From Cryptomeria japonica (lineage: Eukaryota; Streptophyta; Pinopsida; Cupressales; Cupressaceae): a DNA stretch of 64,000 nucleotides. The translations under genes and the position numbers were made by a program. Positions 1 to 12,714 of this stretch are shown here, piece after piece (position 1 is the first letter of the stretch; each line of letters begins with the position of its first letter). The DNA is taken from the NCBI RefSeq assembly GCF_030272615.1, contig NC_081414.1, positions 812,919,069-812,983,068 on the forward strand, given 5' to 3'. The notes under the pieces were generated by a model, which was given only the letters and a program-made list of their open reading frames with translations, was not told where the DNA came from and ran no database searches.

Positions 1-1260
1 AAGTAAGAAGATTAGGCTGATAGAAGAGATTGAGAAGGAAATAGTAGAGGCATTAATGGTGATTGACTAAGATGTATGCTGAGAGATTGTTTGCAGGATG
101 CTGAAGATGGAAGGCATGTTTTGGAAAGCGCATTGATGGTGGACTTGTGTAGATGAATGTCAGGAAGATCAGATCAAGTGAGATCTGATTGGATTTGATT
201 GGCCTTGAGGATTGTGAGGAAACCCTAACCACCCAGATTTTGAATTAGTTTTTGGTGGGAAGTCTAGGCTATAAGTATGAAGGCCAAAGAGATTGTTTGG
301 TGCTGCTAAATAGTAGAACATTGTGTGATTGCGAAGTTGAATACTTCTTCAAGTAAGAGAAAATCAACCAAGTGCTCAACGAGCACCTGAGAAGTGAGTG
401 GAGTGAAGGAGAACCTGGTTGAAGCATTCAACCATTAGGAGAGAAGAACCGATAGTATTCTCACCAACAAAGAAAGAGGGAAGAGAGCTGAAGAATAGAC
501 AATCGGGGGATTGAGAAGTTGAAGGTCTCTATAGGGAAGAAGAAATTAGCCCAGTGCTCAATGAGCATCTGTAAGAAGAGTGAGAGAAAGGGAGAATCTG
601 GTTGAAGCTTTCAACTATTTGGAGTGAAGAACTAGTAGTATTTATACCGGTCAAGCAGAAGAAAATGAGACTGCAGAGATGGTAAACAAAGAACCAGCAG
701 AGAGTAGAACAGGTGAAGTAAAGCAAGAAGAGTGAGTTGGTGTAGTAGAAAGAATATCTCACCGATAGAGAAAAATATTTGAAATGGTTGCAAGACTCAC
801 TTGTAACATGATAACCACTTATGTATTTAACGTTTACTTTGTGTACACTGAGTTGTATCTCAGTGCAGGGGTTGTAGCTCCTTGGGTTGGTGCCCTAAAG
901 TTAGGGGTTGGTGCTCCTTTGGGTTGTAGCCCATAAATCAGGTAGGGGTTGGTGCTCCTTAGGTTGGTGCCCTAAACTTTGTAATTGTGTTTTATTGTGA
1001 GGTTGGATTGGAGTAGTAGACTCTAGCAACATTTTTCACCCAGTTTTTTCCCATCTTGGGTTTTCCTTGTATATCCTGGTGTTATGTGATGTCCCCTTGT
1101 GAGTGTGTTTGAATTTAAGTTAGTCTTCTCCCTAACTGGTAAGTCTGCATTGAGTTAAACCTAGGAACTGGTATGTTCACAAAGGACTACAAAAGAGGAC
1201 AAAGATTTGAGAACCACTGATTCACCCCCTCACCCTCTCAATGGTGCATTGTGTCTAACA
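1..1260 (+). repeat. 5' LTR (3' portion) of gag-only element
   Basis: This matches about 5280-6492 over its whole length with scattered substitutions and ends in CTAACA just before the primer site. A TATA-like CTATAAGTA lies near 268, as it does near 5550 in the other copy. Around 860-990 this copy has an extra unit of a short repeat built from 'GGTTGGTGCTCCTT' and 'GGTTGGTGCCCTAAA', which the 3' LTR has fewer times. Roughly the first kilobase of the LTR is beyond the left edge. Confidence 0.85.
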
Positions 1261-1262
1261 AT

Positions 1263-1274
1263 TGGTATTAGAGC
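1263..1274 (+). other. Primer binding site (initiator Met tRNA type)
   Basis: TGGTATTAGAGC lies two bases after the LTR end. It differs by one base from TGGTATCAGAGC, the common plant LTR-element site complementary to initiator Met tRNA. Confidence 0.8.
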
Positions 1275-1333
1275 GTAGGTTCCCAGCTAGACGAGCTTTA
1301 TCCAACTTGTGTAGATTCTGGCCTAAGGACACA

Positions 1334-3145
1334 ATGGTTTGTTTAGTGTCAATCCCTGCTCCAATGTTTGATGGTTCAAACTATACTATTTGGAGTTGCA
1401 GAATGGAAGTCTTCATGTCCTCCCTAGGTTATGATGTCTGGATGGCAGTTGTAAATTGTCTCTCTAGGAATGTATGTCCCACCACCAACACTAAAGAAGA
1501 AAGTAGACAGTTATGTAATGAAGAAGCCATGAAGGCTATATTCAGAGGGCTCGTCGATGATGTCTCCTCACAGGTGGATAGATGCAAAACAACAAAGAGT
1601 CTATGGGATAAACTAAAGATGCTTTATGGAAATGAGACTTGCACTGCTGAAGCAGATTTTGGAGGCATGAAGAACAACTATGTTGACACATGTGGAAGTG
1701 TTGACGACAGATCCGTTAGTTGCTGTAGTTCCGATGAAGAGGAAACTCATCTCTTCAAGGCACAAGAGACTGAAAGTGATGCACACACATCTGAGTGTGA
1801 CAAGGCTAATGGATCCCACTAGCAAGATGTGTTTGGGAGTGATGATGAAGATGAAGTCAAAGTAGATCTTGAATGGGAACTGGTAAGTGCACTAGATGAG
1901 CTGCAAAGTGTTAGAAAGGATTTTAAAAATTACAAAGATTCAGTTCATGATGAATGCAACCGGTTGAGAACATGTCTTGAAGAATCAAATAGAAATATCT
2001 GTATATTGACATATCAACTTGAAGAGGCAAAAGGATTGACTGGTGAGTTGAAGTCAGTCTTTGATGATAAGGAGAGGAGATGTGAGGAGCTCTAGCTAGA
2101 AGTGGAAACAAAGGACAAATAATGTTAGAAGATAAAGGAAGAGATGGAGAATCTTAGAAAGGAACTTGAGAAATGTCAAGATGAACTCAAGCTGAGAATG
2201 AAGAATGATGCTGCATGGAGAAACCATGCAGATCTGAAAGGAAAAGGAAAGATGAGGGAAGACAGTGTTACCGGGAGCATGAATAGGGGAAGACCTCCTA
2301 TCGGTAGAAGACAAAGAAATGATGTTGCCACCAAGTCAAGACAAGCATGATAGAAGAAGAGAATAGATGAAAGATCTGTAGAGAATGGACAACCCCAGAT
2401 CCATTCCTGGAGAAAGAAAAATGTAGATGCCAAACTGGTAAGAACACCTCATGTTTGGTAGAATAAGTTTGTAACTAATAATCCTCCTCTCTTCGGTTAT
2501 TGTTTTGGATGCAAAGGTTATGGCCATAGGGAAAAAGAATGTAAAATGAGGTCTAGGAATAGACAGAGTGTCCTTCCTAGGAATAATAAATCAGATGGCT
2601 ATAGATTTTATGCATATCAGCATAATACATCTAGAGGTAGAAGCTTGCATACCCCCTCTTTCGGCATTGCTAATTTTGTATGTTTTAACAACAATAGACC
2701 TGGCCATAGAAGTTATGATTGTAGGAGGAAGAACTTGCAATCCTACAACAACTGGTGGAATAATCATGCTCTACATGGAAGTAGTTGTAGAGGATACAAG
2801 TAACATAGACCGATTTGGAACAAGAGGAAAAATGCTCCTACACAATCAAGAAATTCAAAGAAACCGATAACTAGCCAAAATGGCATGATCAAAGGAAGAA
2901 GGGCTAACCAATATGCTAGAAGGTTCCCCAATCATGAGGTTGGGATGGATGTTGTGTGCTACTATAGCACTATTTTGGGTTGTGATGCAGAGTCTAGAAA
3001 GGAAAATAAATATCAGCAGAAGATAATAAGACCTACTCCCAAGACTAAAGATAGGAAGAAGAATGAGGTTAAGAAGGAATGGAGGAAGAAAACCTTGGAC
3101 CAAAACTATGTATTCAGTGCACAAGTGATATCTCCTAAGGCCTAA
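1334..3145 (+). pseudogene. Copia-type Gag with three zinc-knuckle positions, decayed
   Basis: All recognisable pieces lie in a single frame, about 600 codons from the ATG at 1334 to the stop at 3143-3145, broken only by in-frame stops (for example near 1820, 2093, 2120, 2348). The N-terminal part has the Copia Gag signature FDGSNYTIW followed by a DKLKMLYG-type helix (residues about 10-110). A long charged, probably coiled-coil stretch follows (about 1850-2340). Knuckle 1 at 2501-2542 is a perfect C-X2-C-X4-H-X4-C. Knuckle 2 at 2691-2722 has its second Cys replaced by Asn, and knuckle 3 at about 2957-3000 has lost most ligands. Gag would package the element RNA in cytoplasmic particles. No pol frame follows, which fits a non-autonomous element. 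The same coiled-coil plus multi-knuckle plan is seen at 36330-37510. Confidence 0.8.
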
Positions 3146-4201
3146 AGGAGATGCAGGACCTTAGGGGGAGTAGCACATTGAATTTATCATACACCCCCTC
3201 AGTGAAGAAGGAAACATGGAAAAACATGTCGTTGCCCGTATGAAGGATGGAAATGAAAAGATAAGTGTGTGTAGAGGTTGCCTTGACTACACACCTACAT
3301 ATCAATGATGGATCACTACTGCATGTGTCAAGAAGTGGAGGCTAACAATTGGCATCAAATGTTAACCAGTATGTGTAGGATGTTACTGACATGAATGCAA
3401 AATAGGTTATGTAAGACAATGAAGTTAGAATTCAGTGCAATAACCCCAGTAGCATGAAATGTGGAGTTCATGTCTTAGGTGGTATTGGAAAAGACCTGAA
3501 TTACATATGTTGGACCCATGGTTGATCATGCAGGCATGCATATTCTTTGGGCTAACCGATTTGATTCTTGGCATGATGATAAATTGACTAGCATTGTGTA
3601 GATCCAAGATCATGTCATAGGCTATGGTGGATACAACGGAGATGCACAACTAAACCGGTATATGGAGAAGATGGGAGATCTGGTATTGTACCTGACCGGA
3701 TATAAGAACCTGAGATGTATGACTTAGGGGGAGTTCAAGTGCTCATCATGAAGAGTCTCATAATGAAGAGCCAACTTGCTTGAACTCATAAGGTTACTGA
3801 CTGCCCAAACTACAGGAGATAGAAATTGCAGAGATGTTGCAGTTTAACTGGTTAGAGAGTAGTACTCACTGACACATCAACAATTGGTATCAGTCCCTCT
3901 AGAGATTGAAGTGCCTTATCAAATGGCTTCAGACCTACATACTCAATTGGTGTCAGTTGATGGTTAAGTTCTCCATCTCAAGTGTTGTGACTTTAGAAGA
4001 TGTAAAAAACAAGTGACATGATAACAAGTTGTATAAAAGGAAGTGTTACATCCAATGAAGACAAAGGGGGAGGAAACAATTCTGTCAGCGACCGGTAAAT
4101 ATAGGGAGGAATGATATACTAGCAATGCCCTTTGTTGTTGTTGTCAAAGGGGGAGAAGGATTATGTAGTATGTCGGATACTACATGTGTTGACATCAATG
4201 C
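3146..4201 (+). other. Non-coding 3' internal region of gag-only element
   Basis: No frame longer than about 90 codons and no pol motif is visible. Three purine-rich runs containing CAAAGGGGGAG occur near 4063, 4142 and 4202; only the last adjoins the LTR. The stretch may hold badly decayed coding remnants, but I recognise none. Confidence 0.6.
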
Positions 4202-4213
4202 CAAAGGGGGAGA
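4202..4213 (+). other. Polypurine tract
   Basis: CAAAGGGGGAGA lies immediately upstream of the TGTTGG start of the 3' LTR at 4215. This is the expected position for plus-strand priming. Confidence 0.8.
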
Positions 4214-4214
4214 T

Positions 4215-6492
4215 TGTTGGTATTGTGTTGTCATTGATGTCAATTGGTATGGAATGACTACCGGTAGATCGGATGTATGTGCAACACTGCCATGGAGGAG
4301 TACATGATGTGATATCTTGGATATCACCTTGTGTTGCAAGAACATCAGTAAAGTAAGGAGAGTATGTCAATTGTTAAAAGGAGTGTTGACATTGGGCAAG
4401 GTGTTTGAGTGGTTGTTTGTAATGAAGAGGCAGAGTGTTACTTGAATCACATCAACACTAGAAGAGAAGAATGAACCAATATGCTGGGAGGTTACTGAAC
4501 AACATGACTCCCACCGAATGAAGATGTAGTCATCATGAGAGGTAATGGATGATAATGAGTGTGCCCACATTGGATCTATCGATGAATTGAAGGAATGCCT
4601 TAAGTGCATGAGATCAGGGTTATGCACTAGATTGATAGAGAAGGCATGTTGGGATGCCAGTATAGGGGAAGTGTGAAGTGTTTATCACCTTAACAAACTG
4701 GTAGAGGAATGAACAAAATTGATCAGGAAGAAAGGCAAGGCTAAGCAGATGCAGTCAAAAGTAGAAATACCTGATTGAAGATGGAGCCTTGTGAAGATTG
4801 ATGACATGGTGTCAGCAAGAGTGATAACCGATATGTAATCCCACCACTAATATGTGCAAGGTGCAGATGTAGACGACTCCCCACTTTGTGGAAATGAGCA
4901 TACTTTGGATTTACCTGTTTGGAGACCAGTTTGAGAGCTCCATCGATAGTTCAAGATGAGGGAAGATATGATGAGGTAACTGGTACAACAAGTAAGACCG
5001 GCTAGGTTAGCAAACTGGAAGAGAAGAGGAACCGGTAGGGTGGCTGATCAGTGATCCTATCTGGACTGACTGAAAAATTCAAGTTAATCGATGGTTGATG
5101 TGGATGCCATATGGGATCAAGGTGGCAAGTTCACAAAGGTTGGTGAAGTGCCATGTGGAGTTAGGTATCTCGATAGGTGTGCATTGAAAGTGGATCTCGT
5201 GATTTGTGGATCAAGTCAGAAGCATGTGGCTCAAGGAAGAATGAACAAACATTGAAGAATCAGGGAGTTGTTGGTGCTTGAATCAAAGAAAAAAGATCAG
5301 GATGCTAGAAGAGATCGAGAAGGAAACAATACAGGCATTAATGATGATTGACCGAGATGTATGCCGAGAGATTGTTTGTAGGCTGCTGAAGATGGAAGGC
5401 ATGTTTTGGAAAGCATGTTGATGGTGGACTTGTGTAGGTGAATGTCAGGAAGATCAGATCAAGCAAGATCTGATTGGATTTGATTGGCCTTGAGGATTGT
5501 GAGGAAACCCTAATCGCCCAAATTTTGAATTGGTTTGTGGTGAGAAGTCGAGGCTATAAGTATGAAGGCCAAAGAGATTATTTGTTGTTCCTAAATAGTA
5601 GAATATTGTGTGATTGCGAAGTTGAAGACTTCTACAAGTAAGAGAAAATCAGCCAAGTGCTCAATGAGCACCTGAGAAGTGAGTAGAACCTGGTTGAAGC
5701 ATTCAACCATTAGGAGAGAAGAACCGGTAGTATTCTCACTAACAAAGCAAGATGGAAGAGAGCTGAAGAATAGATAATTGGGGGATTGATAAGTTGAAGG
5801 TCTCTATAGGGAAGAAGAAATTAGCCCAGTGCTCAACGAGCATCTGTACGAAGAGTGAGAGAAAGGGAGAATCTAGTTGAAGCTTTCAACTAGTTGGAGT
5901 GAAGAACCAGTTGTATTTATACCAATCAAGTAGAAGAGAATGAGACTACAGAGATGCTAAACAAAGAACCAGCAGAGAGTAGAGTAGCTAAAGAAAAGCA
6001 AGAAGAGTGAGTTGGTGTAGCAGAGAGAATATCTCATCGACAAAGCAAAATATTTGAAATGATTGCCAGACTCACTTGTAACATGATAACCACTTATGTA
6101 TTTAATGTTTACTTTATGTACATTGAGTTGTAGCTTGGTGTAGGGGTTGTAGCTCCTTGGGTTGGTGCCCTAAAGTCAGGGGTTGGTGCTCCTTAGGTTG
6201 GTGCCCTAAACTTTGTAACTATATTTTATTGTGAGGTTGGATTGGAGCAGTAGACTTCAATAACATTTATCACCAGGGTTTTTCCCATCTTGGCTTTTCC
6301 TCATATATGTTGGTGTTATGTGATGTCCCCTTGTGAGTGTGTTTAAATTTAAGTTAGTCTTCTCCTTAACTGCTAAGTTTGCATTGAGTTAAATCTAGGA
6401 ACCGATATGTTCACAAAGTTCTACAAAAGAAGAAAGAGATTTGAGAAACACTAATTCACCCCCTCCCCTTCAGTGGTGCATTATGTCTAACA
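4215..6492 (+). repeat. 3' LTR of gag-only element, complete
   Basis: The LTR runs from TGTTGG at 4215 to CTAACA at 6492 (2278 bp). It contains the 16-mer TTGTCATTGATGTCAA at 4228-4243, which is also found near the start of two other LTR families in this window. A TATA-like CTATAAGTA lies near 5550. The 3' half aligns with 1-1260. Confidence 0.85.
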
Positions 6493-7044
6493 CTTCGATG
6501 TCTCTGTAGGTGCAGAATAACATCTCCATTCAATTTTTTTTCCCACTCAACCCATTTTTGTGTAAGTTCTGCCAATCGGTGTGTCCACTCTAAGGAATGA
6601 TGCCTATGTTTCTATTTTAACATCTCCACTATTTTTAAATAGTATCTCTGTTATAGCTTTCATTCTTCACATTCTTTCTCATTTTTAAGTTAAATTTTTA
6701 AAATACAAAAAAAATTCATATAAAAGTTTAAAAATCACAAAAATTAGTCTATTTGTTTTAAGTTCATCATAAACTATAGCCTTTTGGATTTTTTTATCTT
6801 AACTATAGCATCTTAAGTTAGTTTTTTTACTTGGACAACGCTTCGACATTTTTGTTGCAAATCGACATCTCCACTTATCTACTTTTTCCTCTACATGTTT
6901 TTTAATTTTTTAATTTTGAAGACTGACTATTTGTTTACGAAAGCTAGATCAGTGTGTTCACTTATTATTTCAGCGTCTTCATGCTGGTAAATATTCTACC
7001 TTAGTTTGAATTTCAAATTTTAATTTTTTTGCATATTAACTTTG
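6493..7044 (+). other. Gypsy leader region
   Basis: This is T-rich non-coding sequence between the insertion point of the gag-only element and the first Gypsy codons. Short variants of 'CGACATCTCCAC' recur near 6495, 6520, 6640 and 6845-6875, suggesting old short duplications. No primer site is identifiable here. Confidence 0.45.
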
Positions 7045-8912
7045 TTTGTGGATCAACTTGAGCACTCCCCATGTTTGAAAACCTTTATGGATAATCCTTA
7101 CAACCAAGAAATGATAGAAAAATTCTTCAAGGTTGATTCCAATGGGCTTGTAGCTCATCTTATCAGTCAAGGGGCACGTTTGCCTCCAAGCTTTGACTTG
7201 TCAATCCTTGAAACTCCCGTAGAAGGTGACCATGCAAATCTCTCTATTCTTCATACCATTAATTTCTATACCCACAAGCACTTCCAATCCCCCTATCTCC
7301 CAACCTCCTAGGTCATTCACACCTCTTCATAGTTTGGCTAGCTACATCAACGCTAGCTTACCTCCTATTAGTACCATTTTTTTATCGTGTCCTCTAATCA
7401 CTTTGCAACCTCTTGTTTCCTCTTATCAATATATAGGTGCTATTATGTCATCTGTATCTACTCAAATTCTAGGGTCCAATTTAGATCACTACATTCCTAA
7501 TATCCAAAATCAACAACCAAACCTTATGAAGGAAATCTAGGACATGAAGGATCTTATCAAAAAATTTAAGGATGGGGCTCATAAGAAACCATACACATTT
7601 GAGGAAATTTTTTCCTTATCCCTATGATCCTTCTCTTTTAGTAGCCCCATACTCCCTTGGTTTTGAAATGCCCAAGTTCAAAAAATACAAAGGCAAAGGG
7701 GACCCTAGAGATCACATCCAATAATCTTACATAGCCTTCCAAGAGGTCTCCTATAGTGATTTCTACTTACATCGACTTTTTCCTAAGAGTCTTAGTGGAC
7801 CTACCCTCCCTTGGTTTTCGGCCTTGCCTCATGGCTCCATCAAATCATTCTTGGACCTCATAGAGAATTTTGTGTCCCATTATGAATATAACATTGAAAA
7901 TTATGCCTCTATGATGAACCTATGCAACACAAAGTAGAGGCCTAGAGATACTTTCGCTAATTTATTGCAAACATGGCGAAACCTCATCAAGAAATTCCCT
8001 GAAGATATACCAAAGTCTTACCAAATTGAGTTGTTCCTACGCAATCTAGTGTCAGAAATGTCCTGACCTTTGACTTGTCAGTGTCTCAATTCCTTTGAGA
8101 AAGTTATCAAGAAGGGTCTCACATTAGAAAGAATCCTCCTAGAGGAAGGTACTGTCAAACCTTATTAGAAAAATTTGCAAGGCCCTTCTTCATCTAATGA
8201 CAAGCCTAGGTTTGGTCCAAAGATAAAAATGTTGTCAATTATGGAATAACTGACACCAAGCATGTCCAAAATGTCACCACCACTATCAAACCCACCACCA
8301 CCAACAATGAATTCAACACTCAATCTGATTCCCGCAATCAATCCCAACCCTACAATAATGTCTCCATCCAAGGTCACCCCCCATTCCAACAATCAATCCC
8401 AATGTGAGTACACACCGCTTATTGAAACTATATAGGTCATCTTCCAAAAGCTTGTCAAGTTTAGTGTTGTTGTATTTCCAATGACTCATCCTTTTGATGC
8501 AAATCAACCAAAACCTATATGGTATGATGAAAATGAATATTGTGACTATCACTATGTCCAAGGTCATGATACATGAAAGTGTATGAAACTCAAGAATTAT
8601 ATATCCAAGACCTAATTGACAAAGGTGATGTTGAGGTTAAAATTGCTAAACCTGGTAATTCAAATGATAACTCAAGATGTATGAGGATCCCTTCCCTAAA
8701 CATGGTAAGGATAAAATCTCATCATCTCATGAATTCTATTACGACTATACCAACCAAATTGTTGGCTTTAACTCCTTGGTAGGCCGCATAGATCCCACTG
8801 ACACCCATGTTAACACTATAACAATCCATGAAGATGAGTCCTCATCCACTCCTCATAGACCTAGGGTAACCATTCAAGGTGACCCCCCTACAGTCATCAA
8901 GAAGACCCTCGA
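7045..8912 (+). pseudogene. Ty3/Gypsy Gag, decayed
   Basis: The first frame (7045-7311) has an N-terminal leader with QLEHSPCLKTF and continues in another frame as a proline-rich linker (7226-7540). The capsid region follows at about 7630-8070, with FKKYKGKGDPRDHI and a WRNLIKKFPEDI helix typical of plant Gypsy Gag. A knuckle lies at 8541-8582 with Cys, His, His, Cys in CX2HX4HX4C spacing, although a TGA stop now sits inside it. The same unusual knuckle is intact in the ORF at 49509-52952, so the two Gags are related. At least two frameshifts and several TAG/TGA stops make this non-functional. Confidence 0.75.
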
Positions 8913-9700
8913 AAGCTAAGATAGTCATTCAAGGTGCTTCACCTTCCACCTCATTTTCCTAGAATGACTATAATGTTACCACCCATAGTGGGAGAGTAAC
9001 CATTTAGGGAGCTCCTCCTCCACCACAAGCCTCCATTTCATCCACTCATTGTTATGATATCCTTGATCACCTCGGTAAGATGCCTACACAGATCTCTATC
9101 CTAAAACTCCTCAAGACTTCACTTATTCACAAAGAGATTCTTGAACAAGCCCTTCTGGAATCTTTTATTCCAAATAACATCAATGCCGCCCAATTCCAAG
9201 CCTTAATTGGCAATCTTGTTGTGCAAAACCATCTCATTTTCACATCCAAAGTTGCTCCATCTGCAAACCCATCCCACAACAAACCCTTTCACATTGAGGC
9301 CATCATAAAAAACATAAAATCAAGAGAGACCTTATAGACAGTGGATCTAAACTAAACCTTTGCACATATAAATTGATCAAACAATAAATTATCTCTAAAG
9401 ACTTGGTTGACACATCTGCCATCACAATAAAAGTCTATGATGATATAGTTTGGGTCTCCAAAGGCACTAAAATACTACTGCTTCAAGTGGGCCTTGCAAT
9501 GGTTGAAACTACTTGTCAAGTCTTAGAACTTGATCTCCCCTATAACATACTTCTTGGTCATACATGGATCCAGTCCATTCAAGCCATTCCATCCACTTAT
9601 CATTAATGTCTTAAATTAGATCACAATCCTGACTGATCCATAGCCCTTTAAATATTATAAACTCCTTGGGGACAACACCCTTATCATTTCCCATTCAATA
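8913..9700 (+). pseudogene. Gypsy retropepsin region, decayed
   Basis: In the frame starting at 9331 the bases read Leu-Ile-Asp-Ser-Gly-Ser, the active-site loop of a retroviral-type aspartic protease (D codon 9337-9339). About 70 codons later comes the LGHTW element (about 9550-9570), which corresponds to the conserved flap-side LG.PWL motif of plant Gypsy proteases. The piece at 9080-9337 is linker. Frameshifts separate the linker from the protease. The family role is cleavage of the Gag-Pol precursor. Confidence 0.65.
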
Positions 9701-11640
9701 TACTTGTTTTGTTTCCTCCATCTGATCCTTCAAATGTCACATCTACCTCCTCCCAACCCGAGATCAAGGTTAAGATAATTGACAATAGTCGTGAAGAGTA
9801 TAAACTTAAAAATGCACTCTATGTGAGTCAACTCCCACCCTCTCCTAAGTCAAATGGAAGGCTTAAGGAAATTGAGATCCAAAAGAAGCCCACTATGAAA
9901 TTCAAAAAGAACACCTTTGAATAGTGGGGCCCACTTGATGAAGAGATCCTGGAAATTGATGTCACTTCTTGGTTGTACCAAGAAGAGGATGAAGCGCAAG
10001 TAGACATCCCAAAGAAAATGCATGTACCCTAAAGCATCTACTATGGTAGACAATATGGGCTATAAAGGACATGGTTTGAAACCTTAAAAACAAGGAAGGA
10101 AAGTGCCCATCTCACCAATCTCATATAAGTACAATAGGGGCTTGGGTTACACACCAGTGCCTAAGGTTACTATCAATGGTGCTCTAACAGAACCTCCTTC
10201 TGAAATACCTTGATGACCACTTTGATGATTCCTACATTAACACTATCATTCGTTTCACCCTTTCCAACCCATCTAAACTCCAACTCATCCAACAAAACTC
10301 ATTTATTGGGACCAACAAGGACCACCTGCCCTCAACATCTATGCTAATGAAAATGACCTCTTGGCATTACTAAACATGCAAGACCTTGAAAATCACACAT
10401 TCATGAATGGAATCCAGCTCAACAGGGATGCATACTTTGGTACTTAGGTCAAATCCCTTAGTCTCAAAAATGAAAATAATAATATCAAAATTCCCCTAGT
10501 GAAAACCTCTCTAAGGTACCTTCGAAGTAAAAAAAAATAGAATAAAAGATGTATCTTGATAGTGAAAACTTGGGTTAGATGCTAGAAGATGAGGGCTTGA
10601 CCTGCCTACCATGGTTCTATTGTATCAAGAGAAATCATCATTGTTGGTTGAAGATACTAACACTATCAACATGGGTACAAATGATAATTTAAATAACATG
10701 CTTGTTGCAAAGTCCCTTACAAATCAAGAGAAACAAAACTTCATAAGTTTCCTCAATGGGACACAGATCAACTTTGCTTGGTCTTATACTGACATATCAG
10801 GCCTTGATCCAGAATTGGTAGTACACAACCTCGTTGTCTAACTAGATGCTAAAGTACTAGTGAAAAGAAACTTTTTAAAATGTATCCACAAATTTCCCTA
10901 CTTATCAAAGAAGAATGACAAAATATGTTGGATGTTGGATTTATTAGTCCCATTGATTATCCTGAGTGGGTCTCCAACATTGTACCTATCGGCAAGCCCA
11001 ATGGGGGCATATGGATTTGTACAGACTTCAGGGACCTCAACAAAGCATATCTTAAAGATTATTTTATATTACCTAGCATAGACATGATTATTAACCTAAT
11101 AGTTGGGCATGAGATTCTTTACTTAATGTATGGTTTTTCTAAATACAATCAAATCAAGATTGTTGAAGAAGACCAACACAAGACTACATTCACCACCCCT
11201 TGGGGGACATTTTGTTATCAGGTCATGCCCTTTGGGTTAAAGAATGTAGGAGCAACTTATCAGAGAGAAATGACAACCATCTTTCATGACCTTTTGCATG
11301 ACAATATGGAAGACTATGTGGATGACCTCCTATAAAAGTCTAAGACACGTGAAGAACACATCCCTGTCTTGAGGAGAATCTTTGAAAGACTAGAAAAATA
11401 CAATCTACACCTCAATCCTAAGAAGTGGGTTTTCAATGTCACATCTAGAAAACTATTAGGATTCATTGTATCTCACAGTTGAATTGAAGAGGATCTGGCT
11501 AAAGTCAAATAAATCATGGGAATGCCTCCCCCTAAGACACTTAGGTAGCTTCGAAGTGTATAGGGAAACCTTCAATCCATCCACCAATTTATAGCACAAC
11601 TTGTAGACTAGTGCCATCCTTTTGCACATATCCTACACAA
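9701..11640 (+). pseudogene. Gypsy reverse transcriptase, decayed
   Basis: A linker (9701-10600) leads into the RT N-terminus, where FAWSYTDISGLDPE (about 10770-10815) matches the region before RT motif 1. The 10925-11335 frame carries the core: FISPIDYPEWVSN, a TDFRDLNKA motif, TPWGTFCYQVMPFGLKN and the catalytic YVDD at 11315-11326, then a stop. The connection region with HLNPKKWVF and a LGFIVS-like stretch follows to about 11500 in other frames. All RT motifs are recognisable but the frame is broken repeatedly. RT would have copied element RNA into DNA in the cytoplasmic particle. Confidence 0.8.
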
Positions 11641-12714
11641 AGACACCAAGTTTGAGTGGGACTACCTATGTCAAAAGGCTTTTGATAAACTAAAAGAGTA
11701 TTTGGCTTCTCCTCAAGTATTTATTCCACCTATTTAGAGACAACCACTTCTTCTTTACATATCAACAACTACATCAGCTCTAGGGGGATTTTTTGCACAA
11801 ACTGATGATAAAGGTAATGATAATGCAATATAATTACATCAGTTGCTCTTGTGCAATATGAGCTCAATTATACTCTCATAGAATGAGCATGCCTTACAGT
11901 GGTCTTTAGTACTTAGAAGTTTTGTCACTACATGCTCAATAACAAGACCAACTCATAGCAACGATTGATCCTCCCAAGTATTTGTTGTCTAAAGCTTCTC
12001 TCACTGGGTGCACAACTAAATGGGTCATGATATTAAGTGAGTTTGACATTTAGTACGTAGACAAGAAATCACTAAAAGGACAAATCATAGTTGATTAATT
12101 TGTTGACGCTCCCCTTCAATGAGATCACCCCCTAATAGCAGAATTTCTATATGATTTCATCATGTATGTCACATAGTCCACCTAATGGAAGTTATATTTT
12201 GATTGTTCCTTCACAAAACATGGATCAGTGCTAGGTATCTTATTAATCACCTCTCAAGGTGATTGCATTCTTAAATCCTAAAAGATACCCTTTTCATGCA
12301 CAAACAACATAGCAAAATATGAAGCTCTTATTACTAGACTCTGTTTGGCTACCCAATGGAAAATTATAGAGCTACAAGTCTATGGAAACTCCCAACTTGT
12401 CATAAAATAGGTCAATGACGAGTATCAAACCAAGGATGAAAAATTTCTCCCTTATTGCCACTTGGTGGAAGACTTCAAACAACATATCACTTTTATTCAG
12501 TTTGAACAAGTTCCTAGGACAAACAACAAAGCCACCGATGCAATGGCTACAATTGGTTCTCTCTTACAGATGCGTGCAAACAATAAAAAATGTGAATTCT
12601 TGGTCGATCATCTTTTAGTACTAGCATATAATGTCCCTAAATCTAACATGGTATATGTACTTGTTGGTCTCGATTTCCCATGGTATCAAGAAACCTTCAC
12701 CTACCTAAGATAAC
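11641..12714 (+). pseudogene. Gypsy RNase H plus second (archaeal-type) RNase H, decayed
   Basis: Fragments at 11650-11850 (FEWDYLCQKAFDKLKEYL, then ALGGFFAQTDDKG) mark the usual RNase H that follows RT. A second RNase H-like domain begins near 12198 with FDCSFTKHGS and continues with NIAKYEALITRLCLA and VYGNSQLVIK, then FEQVPRTNNKATDAMA at about 12500-12550. Two consecutive RNase H modules are a hallmark of the Tat branch of plant Ty3/Gypsy. The first module is badly broken; the second is readable in two frames with a stop at about 12410. Confidence 0.65.

Larger units (their letters stand above)
1..6492 (+). mobile_element. Gag-only LTR retrotransposon, 5' end outside window
   Basis: The bases 1-1260 recur as the right-hand part of 4215-6492, giving an LTR pair around an internal region of about 2.95 kb. 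The internal region starts with a primer site like the plant initiator Met tRNA site (1263-1274) and ends with a polypurine tract (4202-4213). It codes for a Copia-type Gag in one decayed frame and shows no protease, integrase or reverse transcriptase. The element is therefore non-autonomous. It is inserted in the leader of the Gypsy element that resumes at 6493. The base run after the 3' LTR is CTTCG; its partner duplication would lie outside the window. Confidence 0.85.
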
